Assembly: GCA_963082975.1 (NCBI GenBank)
Contig: OY720346.1
Coordinates: 24,174,720 to 24,238,719 of the forward strand
From: Labia minor
Lineage: Eukaryota; Arthropoda; Insecta; Dermaptera; Spongiphoridae
Reading direction: 5' to 3'
Length of the DNA stretch: 64,000 nt
A program made the position numbers and the translations under genes. Numbering within the stretch: position 1 is the stretch's first letter; every line of letters begins with the position of its first letter. Shown here in pieces: positions 24,879 to 37,735 of the stretch. The notes beneath the pieces were generated by a model. It did no database searches and was not told where the DNA came from. It worked only from the letters and a program-made list of their open reading frames with translations.

Positions 24879-25112
24879 CACTATGAGCGGGGCGGGTATT
24901 TGTACCCGTTGCGGGGACTGCCACTTATAAGCGGGGCGGGTATTTATACCCGTTGCCACTTATATGAGGGATATATATTAGTTATCGTTTAAAATAAGTA
25001 ATTTTAAGTCCCACAAGGGAAAATATATATTATCACACTATAAGCGGCCGTCCGCCCCGCTTATAAGTGGCAGTCCCCGCAACAGGTACAAATACCCGCC
25101 CCGCTCATAGTG
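24879..25112. mobile_element. G+C-rich inverted-repeat element (MITE)
   Basis: Arms of 61 bp (24879-24939 and 25052-25112) are reverse complements with one mismatch. They begin CACTATGAGCGGGGCGGGTA and are strikingly G+C-rich against the A+T-rich background. Sub-motifs such as CTTATAAGCGGGGCGG and CGGGTATTTATACCCG are repeated or palindromic within the arms. Flanks share GTTAATA on both sides; this could be a TTAA target duplication (piggyBac-like, a few bases further out) or a degraded 8-bp duplication (hAT-like). No coding frame, 234 bp. Confidence 0.75.
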
Positions 25113-25199
25113 AGTTAATATTAATTAAGAGATTATAAAGAAATATATAATAGAATTTAGTGAGATCAGGAAATTTTAGATTGCAACTTTCAAGAATAA

Positions 25200-25590
25200 G
25201 TATTGATGTGGATTATTTTGAAGTTAGGAATTTTAAACGGTTGCCTCCTAATTCCATCGATTGGATTAGAACTAATAAATAAGTAAGAGAAGTGGCTAGT
25301 CAATATTAAATGGGAAGGGTTACACGAATGAATGCCAGGTCTGAATTCTGACTTTTTGTATTGCTGAGAGCTTAGTTGAGGTTTATCGAATTAACGGACA
25401 TTCAGGAAGGTAATTCAGCGCAATTGGAATAGCCTTTTAGATTAGCATGGACAATCCATCCATATTGGTGAAGACCATACACCCCTTAAATATGTAAGTA
25501 CTATTTCAGGAGTCCTCGAATGTGGCGGTTTCCAAAAAATCAAAGGCTCTCTCTCGGGTGATTCAAAGAGCCTTACACACTAAACGCCTT
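25200..25590. other. Single-copy island 12
   Basis: Moderately balanced block with no long frame. AAATATGTAAGTAC and TTTCAGGAG occur near 25490-25512. Purpose unknown. Confidence 0.2.
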
Positions 25591-25880
25591 ATTATTATTT
25601 TTTAATATAATAAACTTTTTTTTCTATTACTTCTTCCAAATTCCGTTTCTCTATTAAATATTCAATTGTTTTTTATTTTCATTTTGAAATATTCAAGTAC
25701 CTATAATGTAATCGATGTTATGTTTCAAAGTTTTGACTATGTAGGTAGAATTAATCAATTATTAGAATTATTCACACAATTTAAAATTTAAAATCAAACC
25801 CCAAAAATATCATATATGTATATTATAAATATATATTTTTTTCATTATTATTTTTTCAACTTACAAAATATAATAATATA
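25591..25880. other. A+T-rich filler
   Basis: Nothing recognised. Confidence 0.4.
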
Positions 25881-25882
25881 TA

Positions 25883-26267
25883 TTAGGGTGGTCTGAAAAG
25901 TTTCCGACCTGACCAAGAAAAACGATGTTTTTCAATTTTTCTTTTGTTTCATTTTTCAAAATCCAAGATAATTGAGACCTGTACGATGTCAGCTGAACGT
26001 GCGAAATATTTTGCAAAACCATTTGAATATGGAAAGCTGTGTGCAACGTGGGTGCAGCATTTCCTAACGTTAGACCAAAAATTGCTTCGAAAAACCATTT
26101 CTAATTTAATTAAATAATTTATTAATTAATTAAATTAATTAAATTAATTAGAACACCGTTAGAAATGTATCAGTGTTGATGGAGTTTATGTTGAAAAATA
26201 TAGCAAAAAAAAAATTTAAAAACATCGTTTTTCTTGGTCAGGTCGGAAACTTTTCAGACAACCCTCA
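25883..26267 (+). mobile_element. Internally deleted mariner element, copy 2
   Basis: Flanked by TA on both sides (25881-25882, 26268-26269). The inverted termini include GGTGGTCTGAAAAGTTTCCG on the left and its near-complement on the right, and extend inward through GACCAAGAAAAACGATG. The plus-strand centre (25986-26105) reads MSAERAKYFAKPFEYG then KLCATWVQHFLT-LDQKLLRKTIS, a mariner transposase linker fragment. The catalytic domain is missing. An (AATT)-rich insert lies at 26106-26150. Same derivative type as the copy at 12.8 kb. Confidence 0.8.
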
Positions 26268-26904
26268 TATATATATACTCAATAATAATAAATATTAATA
26301 AATTATGAAATATGTTTCTTATCATTGTACTAATAAATAATATTTGGAAAGAAAAAATAAAATATAGTTGAGCCAATCGTCTAAAAAAAAGTAAGTTAGT
26401 GTATAATTTTTTGAAATTCTAAACATTTAGTATAACCTATTTTATATAATAAATACTAATTTTTTTGATAATTATAATTTAATGTTTATACAATACTTTA
26501 AATCATATTATCATTTATGAATACTAGATGTACAATAAAAGTTAATCAATTATTTCTCTTTCAATCAAATTATTTTTTTTTCTAAACGAAATTATAATCA
26601 TTATCCGTAAAGGTCAGTATCATCCCGAAATGTGAATTTGTTTATAAACACCAATAGATGAAATGATATTCTGAATAATTCAATAATTATGAGTCAGACT
26701 TTGAATCGGGTAATGAAGGTCAGCCTAATATCAATTCATTTACTATTCAATGACGCAAAAAATAAATTTTATTAATAAATCATGAAACAGTTCATGTTAA
26801 TATCAAAGTACTGTGGAAAATTGAAATTACTTTTTTTCATCAAAAATCTAAATATAGTAATTCATTTTTTTTTTGCATATATTGTAATTATTTTTATTAT
26901 TATT

Positions 26905-26948
<44 letters not shown>

Positions 26949-28200
26949 CTCTTTAAAAAACACTGATTACAAGTCATTCCTCTATAATTATATGTGAAAC
27001 AAAATATATTTATATTTTTATTAATGGTTTTATATATATATACCGCCCTAAAAATGAATATTTATTTACCTCAGGCTATGATTTATATTCATTAAATTTC
27101 ACTTTTTTATTATTTCACCTATTCAGCCTTTTATGCATATAGAAAAACATTAATTTGTTTTCATAATCAGTTTCTGATTAAAAATACATATTTAATTGTA
27201 ATAATTTGTCTACTTGTTTTGTATTGTTTTTGTATTCAATATTTATATTATTTATAAAAAATGTTTAAACAAATTCAAAAAGAATAAACTTTAACGACTG
27301 TTATTAAATGTGTATGTATGTATGTATCTCTAACAAATGATTTATTCTGTTTTTATTTAATGTTTTTATTTATTCTGTTTTCTGTTTATTACCTTTGCTT
27401 AAAAAAAAGTTATTTATCTTAAATATTGAAATTGTTAAAACAAGTATATTTATATATCTTTTTGTTTAAAAATATTATCACAGTAATATTTAGACATCTT
27501 TTTAACAAGCCTTATACAAATATTGGTAATATAAAATATCTATATTTAAACAACGAATTTTTTTTAAAAGGAATAAATATTTATAAATAAATTCCAGCTA
27601 ATCAGAATTAATGCAAAATGTATATACATACATATATATAAAATATGAAATTCAAATTTTAATTTTTAATAAGTATCAAAAACAATAAAAATGATTATTT
27701 ATCAAAGAAATACTGTTTATTGATTGGTATATAAATTACATATTAGGGTAAAACTCTTATACTGTATATGTAAAGTTACAAATTAGAAAATATTTTTAAT
27801 TATTATATATATATTGTCGTGTATAAGAGATAATGGGTGAGGTATTTTTATAAGTAAATTGTGTTAAAAATATAGGTTTAATTAATAGGTAGCACTCTGG
27901 ATTGAATTTAGAATAATTAAAAGGGTATATTGAATCCGCGTAGGTTGATTAGGGAAATAATAAAATTGAATAGGTTCAATTAAAAATACTTATTTAAATT
28001 ACAACTAAAAATTATTTATTTACTAAGAATAGAAGAATTTATTTGATACAATAGATAATAATGAAATTAATAAGAAATTGAATAAATTTAATGGTACCGT
28101 AAAAAATTAAGAGGAGTATAAATTGAATGGAATTGAGTTCATAGAATAATTGCAATTATTTATATATATAGTCGACTACTTAGCTGTTATTCAAATTAAT
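26268..28200. other. A+T-rich filler with (TA)n
   Basis: Contains a (TA)n run at 26907-26946 and a short (TATG)n near 27310-27325. No gene or bounded element seen. Confidence 0.5.
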
Positions 28201-28570
28201 AATAAGTTCGGGGAACACTGGGACTTCAAGTAAGATGATTCTTAGATATTTTCCTCAAGGTATCATGTCGTCATATCAGGGCAGGCACAGCTTCCTCGCA
28301 CACTGGATGATCCTTGTATTTTGTTCTCACTTAGTCAGATGAAGTCGCTTCCCTTACCTCAATCCAAGAATGACCAAAAAATGTCTAAACATGTAGATGG
28401 TCATTCTCCCCTCCTATGCCACTTGGCAAAATTGTCCACCCCTCTCTCCCTCTTGGGGTAACGAAGAGGTATATCCATCTGGGTATTTCATGGGTTCTTT
28501 TTAAAACAATCATTTTTAGAAAGTCACCTTTTATACACTTTGCCATGTGCTCAAATAAACAACCCTCTAC
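28200..28570. other. Single-copy island 13
   Basis: Mixed-composition block with a 61-codon plus-strand frame of no recognised family. Candidate conserved non-coding DNA. Confidence 0.25.
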
Positions 28571-28649
28571 ATTTCAGTATCATAATACATCCAATATATA
28601 AGCATAAAAAAAAGCATTTTTATATTTATATATTACAATATATATATAT

Positions 28650-29116
28650 GTTACGGTAAATGTACACTCTTGGGAAATGTACACATTTACCGGAAAATGT
28701 GTACATTTCCCAAAAAGTTAGGTATATGTGAACTGAATATAATGTATATGTACATATACAATATTTTTGTTTTTTGTGATACAATCTGTTCTAGTTGGTT
28801 TTTAAATTTTTCTTTTTGTTCCATTGTTTTTCAAAAATTCTAACTAAAAAATAATTTTTTGTAGAAAAATTAAAATTTTAACTTACCTGAGTCTTATTTC
28901 TCTAAATATCTTAAATTATATCAGTATACTATGGCATTAATTAGTAATCTATGCTCACATTTACCAAAACGACATGGTCATTGTGAATTCAATGTACATT
29001 TCCCTTATTTAAAATTGTAAATGTTAGTTGAATGCACATTACCCAAATGAGGAGGCTAATGTGCACATTTACCGGAAAATGTGTACATTTGCCACAATAT
29101 CTACTTTTACCGTAAC
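28650..29116. mobile_element. Palindrome-rich inverted-repeat element
   Basis: The outer ends are inverted copies (GTTACGGTAAA at 28650, its complement TTTACCGTAAC ending 29116) inside (TA)n sequence, so the target duplication may be TA. Next to each end lies the same hairpin: near the left end AAATGTACACATTT, a short loop, AAATGTGTACATTT (about 28677-28710); near the right end a close copy (about 29057-29091). More ATGTACATTTCCC-like motifs occur in the interior. No coding frame. Superfamily uncertain. Confidence 0.6.
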
Positions 29117-32093
29117 ATATATATAGGTTATTATATTAAATTTATTTTATATGATCAATATTAATGAATGTAGGCAATAATATGTTCTAAATGTGACTGA
29201 TTTTTTATAAATAAGATCAATTGATAATGAGGATTGAAATTGTCTTTATAAGGACTAAAACAAAGATATACATATAAATTTGCATTAGTTATGAGTTAAT
29301 TTTTTTCTTATCCATTTATTTGTGTGTGTTTTTGTTTTTTTTTATTTTTATTTATTATTTTTGATTATCATTGGTTTCATCTATATATCTATAGAATTTA
29401 AATAGATTATCTTTTTTATTTATTAATAAAATAATTTCCTCATAACAGACTGATGTAATTTTTTATATTGTATATATTTAGTAATTTCTTAATAATTTTA
29501 CTTCATATAGATGATCAAATGTTGTCACTTCATGGATACATTTAATATATATGCCTTTCAATTATTCTTACTCACCGTATTTCACGAATGTATATGTTTA
29601 TGTAAATAGAATAATAAAAAAATAATATCGATTGCTTTTTAATTAACATAAATCTTAATCATTACAAGTGCAAGGTTAACATCAAGTTATTTACCCCGGA
29701 ATTTTGCAACCGGATTTGTAAGTTAAATGTACAAAAAAAAAAGAGTAAAAAATTAAATTAAAAATAAAAATAAAATAAAATAAAAATAAAATCCAATTAA
29801 CATTTGAAAATGTGATTTTTTTAAAATTTATTTATATAGTATAGGTTTACATATATATATATATATATATGTATGTTTTATTGAAATCTGATAAAACTAT
29901 TTATTTATTTTTTTTATTCAGATCGTATTTAAGATAAAGAAATTGATAAATCGATTTTTAATAATTAATATGTAAAATAATTGAATTGCATTCTTTTTAT
30001 AGATTAATAACCAATCAATCTAATTTTTATCATAAAATAATATTTATAATATCATTATATAATTAGAGAAGTAAGTTGAATTTTATTTATAGTCACTCGC
30101 TTAGTAAATAATTTTCTTTTCTTTTTTAAAGTTTTTTTAAAGTTTTAGAAAAGACGTTATTTCAACTTCTTAATAATAATAAAATTTACTTCTTCCCTTA
30201 TCAACCTTTGCTGGATGAATAAAAAACAATTAAATCAATGGTCAATTTTATTAATTTTAAACCCATTTTTTTAATAACCCAACCCATACGATAACTTCCT
30301 TATTATTAAAAAAATACACATTTATCATTGTAATTTTTTATCTTAATAAAATTAAAATAAAAAAACCACACTAATCAACTTCATATAAATATTTATTAAT
30401 TCTTTTTTTATATAAAAAACATGCGGCTTACAACATAATCAAATGTGTATTATATAGTTTATACTATCACATGAGTTCGACAAGCTTACACTAGTGGATT
30501 TAATGGTTGCCTAACTAATTATTCCAAAAACAAGATATTAAAAAATCATATTTTCTTTTTGTTAGCAATATATATTATAGTATAATACAAAAATATTTTC
30601 TTAATGTGTTATTCATATCAAACTACCTGCGAAATTTAAATAATAATTAATTGCTTTTTAGAGTGTCATAATAATAGAATTGTAGTTAAAGATGTAAAAT
30701 CTGATACACTCTAAAAGTCAAGAAGTCAAGATTATTATTTTTATTAAATTATAATAAATTGATTCATTTTAAATTATTTCTATTTAAATTCTAATTACTT
30801 ATATTATATTAAAATTATTTTTATTTTTTTCAATTTACTTATAATTTTACAAATAAATTAAAAATATATTTCATTGTGACATCTGTTGCTAATTTTTTTA
30901 AAATTTATATAGTATACACCGATCGTTTTTTTCTGATTAATAGAGATTAATTTAGAAAATAAATCTTTAAAAAAATAATAAAAAATTAAATTCTTCCCCT
31001 TGAAATCTGTTTACATTTTCATAGAAATTATAATGTATAAACTTCATTGATCTTAAATGATGAGGGTAGGAAGAAAAGACGGGAATAATTACAGTTACAC
31101 CTGCTATGAAAGGAAAGGTCCAAATTATTTATTTTCGAATGTTAATAATACCTGTATATATCAATATCCATTTCCATCGAATATCTACATATGTATTCAT
31201 TAAGTCAATTATTTATTTAGGCTAAAATAATCTGAAATTTAAAATATATATATATATGTATATTCTAAAGGAAAGTGTAATTTATAATGAAATGAATTAA
31301 TTATATAAAAATGAGGGTTGTCTAGCTTTGAATAATAAATGATTCTTAAAAATTTTTATCATAATATTTTATTATTCAATCATTATAATTCTATTCAATT
31401 ATCGTTGTCTCGTTTTTAAGTTAGTGATTATGACGAAATAATTCTAATAACGTAATTATATCCTGGCAGAATTTATGTTTTATATATATATATTATAAAA
31501 TTTGGTGATCTATAAAATAGGACTAAAAACGGGTTTAACTAAATTACAAAACTAATGTAAAAAGTAAAAGGTATTTTTTTTTCTTTTCTATTATTCCAAA
31601 AGCTGACAAGGTTATTGGTTTCATTTCATTAAGGAATTTATTTATTTTACTACTAGGAATATCAAATAAATTATTAATTGTTTTTTTTTAAATATTTTAA
31701 AATATATATTAGAATTGAATTTTGTATTAGTATAATTGAATTAATCAATTATTTATTTATATAATTTATTTACATTATTAATAATACAGGTGTATATGAT
31801 ATCTATATCAATTTGACTGGTTAATTGAGCAACACCTTAATACAGAATTTCTACAGTAGAAATTTATAATAAATGTGTGATTCATGATTAAAAATACTAG
31901 ATAGATCCCACACATTTGAGTTTAGTGCTTTCTGTCATAAAATAAAACATGAATAAAAGACCAAGAAACAGCCCAGTAAATGTAACTTTTACTTTAATTT
32001 TAAATTAAACAAAATAATTATAAGTATAAGTAATAAAAGTTATTTTAATTTCTATTTTATCTATCTGAGGGATTTTTATAAATGGAGTTAGAC
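29117..32093. other. Long A+T-rich filler
   Basis: About 3 kb of low-complexity sequence, including (AT)n at about 29850-29870. A short inverted pair TTTTAGAGTGT / ACACTCTAAAA (about 30656-30717) encloses 40 bp. No gene, RNA gene or full element seen. Confidence 0.5.
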
Positions 32094-32771
32094 CGGTGGC
32101 GTACCTAGAACCTTTGCCGCCCGGGGCGATCTCCAGTTTGCCGCCCTTTCTATTATAAGTCAATCAAATAGTGGTTTTTATAAATTAATACACATCAATA
32201 AATTATTAAGTTCTTTAATCAATATTAATTAATACACAGAGAGAGTAAATTTTTTTACACATATTTGTAAGCACTCGTAAACATATTTATATAATATTTA
32301 CTCTTCTAGCTTTCATACTAGAAAAATCGTGTATAATGCTCTCAAAATTTATATTATTTGTAATCTCTTGTTCTATTGACAATATTGCAAGATTTTGTAG
32401 TCTTAATTGACTCATTGTAGAACGAAGATAATTTTGCCGAACAAAATCTTAAAGATGCGTTTACGAATTCAACGAATTTTAATGAATACAATAAAATAAA
32501 ATTATTATCCTGTTCTTGGAATTAGAATTCAAAATTTACACTAAAATGCATTTATATACACCGAGGAATAATATTCGAATTCATATAAATCAAATAGTAA
32601 ACTTATAATAATCATAATAATCATTTATTATTCAAGAAAGAAAAAAAATAAATATGAAATGAATAAGTTGCTTGTTACAACTATAACTAAATTTAAAAAA
32701 TGCCGCCCCAAGATAAGTGTCGCTCGGTGCGGACCGCACCCACCGCCCCCCCCCCCTTAGGTACGCCACTG
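32094..32771 (-). mobile_element. Truncated hAT element with transposase remnant
   Basis: Termini CGGTGGCGTACCTAG and (inverted) CAGTGGCGTACCTAAG are flanked by the perfect 8-bp duplication AGTTAGAC (32086-32093 and 32772-32779), diagnostic of hAT. Minus-strand sequence at about 32300-32428 reads RQNYLRSTMSQLRLQNLAIL then SIEQEITNNINFESI, matching the conserved C-terminal end of ZMYM1-like hAT transposases (YLRSTM-Q-RL--LA-L-IE). The rest of the transposase is missing, so the 678-bp copy is dead. G+C-rich subterminal sequence lies at both ends, with a C run near 32745-32756. Confidence 0.85.
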
Positions 32772-32779
32772 AGTTAGAC

Positions 32780-33370
32780 CTTTGATTGTTCTCTTTCACC
32801 TATTGTTGATGGTTTTTTTTTACATTAGTGACAATATACATATGGGATTTATTCTAAAAAAATACTTTTTAAATTAAAATTTAATTTTATAATTTATTCA
32901 TTAATATAATATTTTAGTGAGTATTTAATTTAATTTTTTCTCACTTATACATTGATTTCTCCAATTAAATTAAATATGATTAACCCCACATTGAAAATTA
33001 AAAATTAATAAACATTTAAAAGCCAATATTTCGCCATATTATTATCATACATACATAAAGCTAATTGTATAATAAACAAATAAATAAAACAATTTTATTA
33101 TCACCTCGCCCCCTCCTATAATGTTCAACTGAAGGTATCAATGAATCCGCAAGAGATTCCTCGTAATTTAAAATAAAATTTATTTTGTAACATAATATAA
33201 TGTAATATATTATAGATTTCAGTACCTTTTCCATTTTTCAAATATCTTGAGATCGTCTTGTATTCAATTCCTAAGTACTTTCTAGATTCTATTATACAAT
33301 AAAAGTTGACAATTGCAGCTCTATGAATCACCAAGCTATTTTTTTTTTTTTTTTTTTTTTGTGTAGAAAC
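32780..33370. other. A+T-rich filler
   Basis: Ends in a T run at 33339-33360. A 69-codon minus-strand frame (33125-33334) is unrecognised. Confidence 0.4.
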
Positions 33371-33560
33371 TCACGTTCTAGAATCTCGTAGGAGTCGGAT
33401 GTAGCGGCATTAAAATCCGCCTCGGTAGCTCGGATTTTGTACAAAAACCTTTCATTTTAATTATGAGAAACCTTTAACATGACATCTACCACAACGAGGT
33501 GGTACGTGACCGCAATTTGTAAAATCTCCGAGTCATTCATTTCTCACTAATTACTACGGT
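33370..33560. other. Single-copy island 14 with palindrome
   Basis: Mixed block containing a perfect inverted pair AAAATCCG (33412-33419) and CGGATTTT (33431-33438) with an 11-nt loop. Also ACCACAACGAGGTGGT near 33489-33504, itself roughly palindromic. Non-coding as far as I can see. Confidence 0.3.
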
Positions 33561-33649
33561 GAAAAACTAATAAAAATAAAATAGATATATTCTCCCCATC
33601 CTACAGGCAAGGATTGAAAATTCCGATAATTTTTGTTTGGATTTTTAAT

Positions 33650-34460
33650 GAACGTGTGGAATTTCTCACCCCCGATTGCATGAATAATGTTTTTTGTTTT
33701 TGAATTGTTGGATATTCATTATAAAAACAAGTGAAAAACCTTTAAGAAATTGAAATCGCCATTTAGGGGAACTTGTTCAATCGTGTAATGGATGTTAACA
33801 TCGACTGAGAAAGCCATATATCATGAAGATCGCCAAACTGGCCTTTGGGATTTGTGGAAAAAAAGACATCGTCGGCGCTCTTGAGGCGACATAAATGAAA
33901 CGCGATACGTTCACTCTTAATATATGCGTAATCGATATGAGAGAAATAAACCATTTGCATATGCATCAGATAATATATATATATATATATATATATATAA
34001 GTTCGATATATAGAAAAAACATTAGCCTTTAAATCTTATCAATTTTATAGGGCAATTGGACATTGGTATTATTATCAATTAATAAATCTCGAAAGAGCAA
34101 GATTAAGTCTCCACTTAAGGACCAATAAACGGTACCAGAACAGTTCCAAAAATAAAAAACGAACATTGTGTGGCTGGCACGCGGCTAAACACCATTTGTT
34201 TCCAATGGTCAGTTCAAATTTATTAACGCCACCGGCCTCGTGTGGGTCTCAAACCGATCCATGTTTCAGGCGAGAGGAATGTACTTTGCTCTTGAATATC
34301 CAGTACATTAAATATTTATGTGTGAGGGACCAATCTTTACTTCTGTCCTCTTTCTTAACGATAGATCAGGTTTTTTTTTTTCAAAGGTGTTTAGGTACCA
34401 TACTTACCTGCTATTTTAGAATATTATTTGACCACGAACATATTGAACAAAAATTCTAAC
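33650..34460. other. Island 15, two blocks
   Basis: Two balanced blocks are separated by a (TA)n run (33971-33998). The left block has a 67-codon minus-strand frame (33763-33966) and an ATTTGCATATGCAT octamer-like motif (33954-33967). The right block (34100-34460) has a 97-codon plus-strand frame (34166-34459). On the minus strand CAG/GTAAGTAT at 34410-34401 is a perfect donor-like match. Neither frame resembles a known protein, so exon status is unproven. Confidence 0.3.
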
Positions 34461-35340
34461 GATCATTATTTTATTAAATAAATTTATTTATTTTCAATTT
34501 ATATATCCCATACTTTATATAATAAATTATTAGATATAAATCTAATTTACAAAGTAGAAAATATAAAATAAAATAAATTAAATCAATTAAAAATGTAAAA
34601 TAAAAATTATTAAATTTATTCAATTTTTAATATTTAATATTTATGTATATACCTACCTGTTTGTGAATACAAATTATATAGAATAGATTTATTATTCAAT
34701 TCAAATAAATTCACTGTGTTCTTGACGAGCGTAACAGATTATTTATACGCAAATAATAAATAAAAATATCAAAAATTTCTTTTAAAAAAAAAGTGAATAG
34801 GATCCAGTTATTACTACTATACCGATAAATGATTATTTAACTAGATCACTCTTCTCAATCTGAATCCCTTTAATAAAGACATAAATAATTCAATTAAACA
34901 TGTTCAATGATTCTTTTCTAGTACTTATCAAATCTGAGAAAAAATTTTCGTTATATCAATTTGCTTAGATATTTGTTTATAACAATAACATTAATTATCA
35001 ATAAATACATGAAATAATTCGATTAAAAAAATATATTTAAAACGAAGAATATACCTACACCCTAGTTTATATTAAAAATTATATTATATTGGAATAATAA
35101 TTATTTGAATTTGGATAAATATATATTTCAGTTATCACTAGCGACGTGATGCACAAATTTATTATTTCTATGTCAATTTAAATATATAGGTTAAAAGTGA
35201 CTTTGGTGACATAAGTTTCTTTTAAACGACTTAATTGATTTAAACTATTCAAACATCTTTTTGATTCATTTTAATGCCTTACGGTGTTATTGAAAATAAT
35301 TATCAATATCAATTAACAGGTTTTTGAGTTAAGTTAAAAT
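34461..35340. other. A+T-rich filler
   Basis: Nothing recognised. Confidence 0.45.
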
Positions 35341-35948
35341 AAGTTGACCTGTGGCCAGGTCCGAACCGACCGACGGTTTGAAGTAAATTAATTTCCAGCT
35401 ACAAAAACAATTTCAAATAATTTAAGGGTATCTATTAATGCAATAAAAAACAGATATGGATAGAACATATTATATTTTTAATTTTATTTATAATATATAT
35501 ACTGGCTGTGACGTCATGAAAGACTGGGTGACGTCATATAATTTTAAATTAAGAAAAAACTAATGAAGATGATTTTCCCGAGGATAAAACCAATACAAAG
35601 TGCATGATTTGTGGAGATATATAAAAAATCGCCTCATGTGAAATTTGGTGTGAAAATAACCCCTCCCTTCCTATCGTCGATCGCGAATACTACCACTTCT
35701 GGTTTCCGGATTTGCACCAAAAGTTGATCAATTCATCATACTGATGCATTAAGTAAATATACCAAATTTCATCAAAATCCGTTGAGCCGTTCAAGCTGTA
35801 CACATCTATACGGACACACTGCGGACGGACGGACATCATGCTAAAAATACTTTTTTCTGTTAAGAAAATGCATGATTCGTGGAGATATGTAAAAATCTCC
35901 TCATGTGAAATTTAGTGTGAAAACAATACCTCCCTTACTATCGTCGGT
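35341..35948 (-). mobile_element. Family B Helentron-like element, copy 2
   Basis: The 3' hairpin end (AAGTTGACCTGTGGCCAGGT) is at 35341 and the 5' end near 35948 reads ACCGACGATAG, one ACCG unit shorter than other copies. The microsatellite is reduced to ACTGCGGACGGACGGAC near 35818-35834. Core boxes and both copies of the roughly 85-bp module are present. This appears to be a shortened, older copy. Confidence 0.65.
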
Positions 35949-36727
35949 AAAAATGGAATTTTTCATACTTGGTCTATGAGACATTCAGTGCAACATTCTC
36001 ATCTCATTATTTTGATTTTTATATTTATTGTTATTAATTGATTAATTTAATTAAAAGAAAAACAACCAATTAAAATGATTTTTCTCGTAAATGAACTTTA
36101 AATGACATATCATGTTTAACTTAAAATATTATTTACCCATTTCTATTTATATATAAGTAAATAAAATAAAAATTAATTAATTAATTAAAATTCTTTAATA
36201 AATAATTGCTCGTATGTGATATTTTCACAATGGTTCATGTATAGACTTTAGAAAAGCATATGACTAAATAGATCAAGAAAAATTTCATTGGGAGTTTAAA
36301 AATAATTAAGCTACCTTCGAGATAAATCTGTAAAGATAAATTCAGGAGTATCATAACGCTACAGAAACATACTAGAAAGACTTTAATGATATTTTCATTC
36401 TTCCCCTAAAAATAATATTTAAATATTTCATTAATTATATATTATAAAACACTAGTTGAAATTCATTTAATTTTATGATTAATTACATTTGAATTCCACC
36501 CATTTCAAAAGAAAAAATATAAATATCATCTTATAATAAATATATATATATATGAATTAATTTCTATTAAATTTTTTATTAATAATTTTTTATTTAAATA
36601 TATATAAACAAATAAAAAATTATTATTAAGTAAAAAAAAAATAGTTTATAAAATATATATTAAAAAGAAATTAATAAATAATAAAAAATTAATTAAAAGT
36701 ATTTAAAGAATAATCTTTAGTATATTT
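35949..36727. other. A+T-rich filler
   Basis: Apart from the reverse-transcriptase fossil at about 36236-36290, only low-complexity A+T-rich sequence lies between family B copies 2 and 3. Confidence 0.45.
36236..36310 (+). pseudogene. Short LINE reverse-transcriptase fossil
   Basis: The plus-strand phase reads CIDFRKAYD, stop, IDQEKFHWEF (about 36238-36297), which matches the conserved FIDF-KAYDSIDR-K block of LINE reverse transcriptases. Flanking codons are degraded and no other catalytic block is visible. It is a different remnant from the one at 19.7 kb. Confidence 0.6.
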
Positions 36728-37366
36728 ACCGACCGACTATAGTAAGGGAGGTATTGTTTTCACACTAAATTTCACATGTGGAGATTTTTACATATCTCCA
36801 CGAATCATGCATTTTCTTAACAGAAATAAGTATTTTTAGCATGATGTCTGTCCGTCCGTCTGTCCGTCTGTCCGTCTGTCCGTCCATATAGATGTGTACA
36901 GCCTGAACGGCTCAACCGATTTTGATGAAATTTGGTATATTTACTTAATGCATCAGTGGGATGAATTGCTCAACTTTTGGTGCAAATCCGGAAACCGGAA
37001 GTGGTAGTATTAGTGATCGACTATAAGAAGGAAGGGTTATTTTCACACCAAATTTCACATGAGGAGATTTTTTAAATATTACCACGAATCATGCACTTTG
37101 TATTGGTTTTATCCTCAAGAAAAATCATCTTTATTAGTTTTTTCTTAATTTAAAATTATACGATGTCATCCAGCCATCCATGACGTCACAGCCTGGTCTT
37201 ACATATATATTATAAATAAAATAAAATTAAAAATATAATATGTTATATCCATATCTGTTTTGTATTACATTAATAATTTATTAAAATTATTTGAAATTGT
37301 TTTTGTAGCTTGAAATTAATTTACTTCAAACCGACGGTCGGTTCGGACCTGACCCTAGGTCAACTT
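36728..37366 (+). mobile_element. Family B Helentron-like element, copy 3
   Basis: Starts ACCGACCGACTATAG. A (GTCY)n run lies at about 36848-36886, then AACGGCTCAACCGATTTTGA, TGAAATTTGGTATATT and CAACTTTTGGTGC. Ends with CGGTCGGTTCGG and a hairpin whose loop region has mutated (GACCTGACCCTAGGTC), then AACTT. The second internal module begins near 37016. No coding frame. Confidence 0.7.
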
Positions 37367-37735
37367 ATTTAATTAAATTTAATAATTACATATAGTTATC
37401 GCTATTTCTACTCTTATAAGTTAATTATTTAAAAAATTATCGAAATAAAAACTTGAATGTAAGATAAATTACAAAAGATTTTTAATAGAAAGGGTAAAGC
37501 TCGATAGATCTTTTGTGTTCAAAGATAAAAACACGACCTAAGTTTCATCTATCAAATTTCATTTACTTCTACCTTTTTCCTCTCTCTAATGTTTGTTTAG
37601 AACAGTTTTTATTTTTCATTTTTATTACCTGTCTATGATTCCAATCTTATTTTATTTTTTATTTTTTTTTATTTATCTCAATAGCGATTAAAATATAAAT
37701 TATCCGATTGAAAATAAAAAAAAAAATACGAATCA
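37367..37735. other. A+T-rich filler
   Basis: Nothing recognised. Confidence 0.4.
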
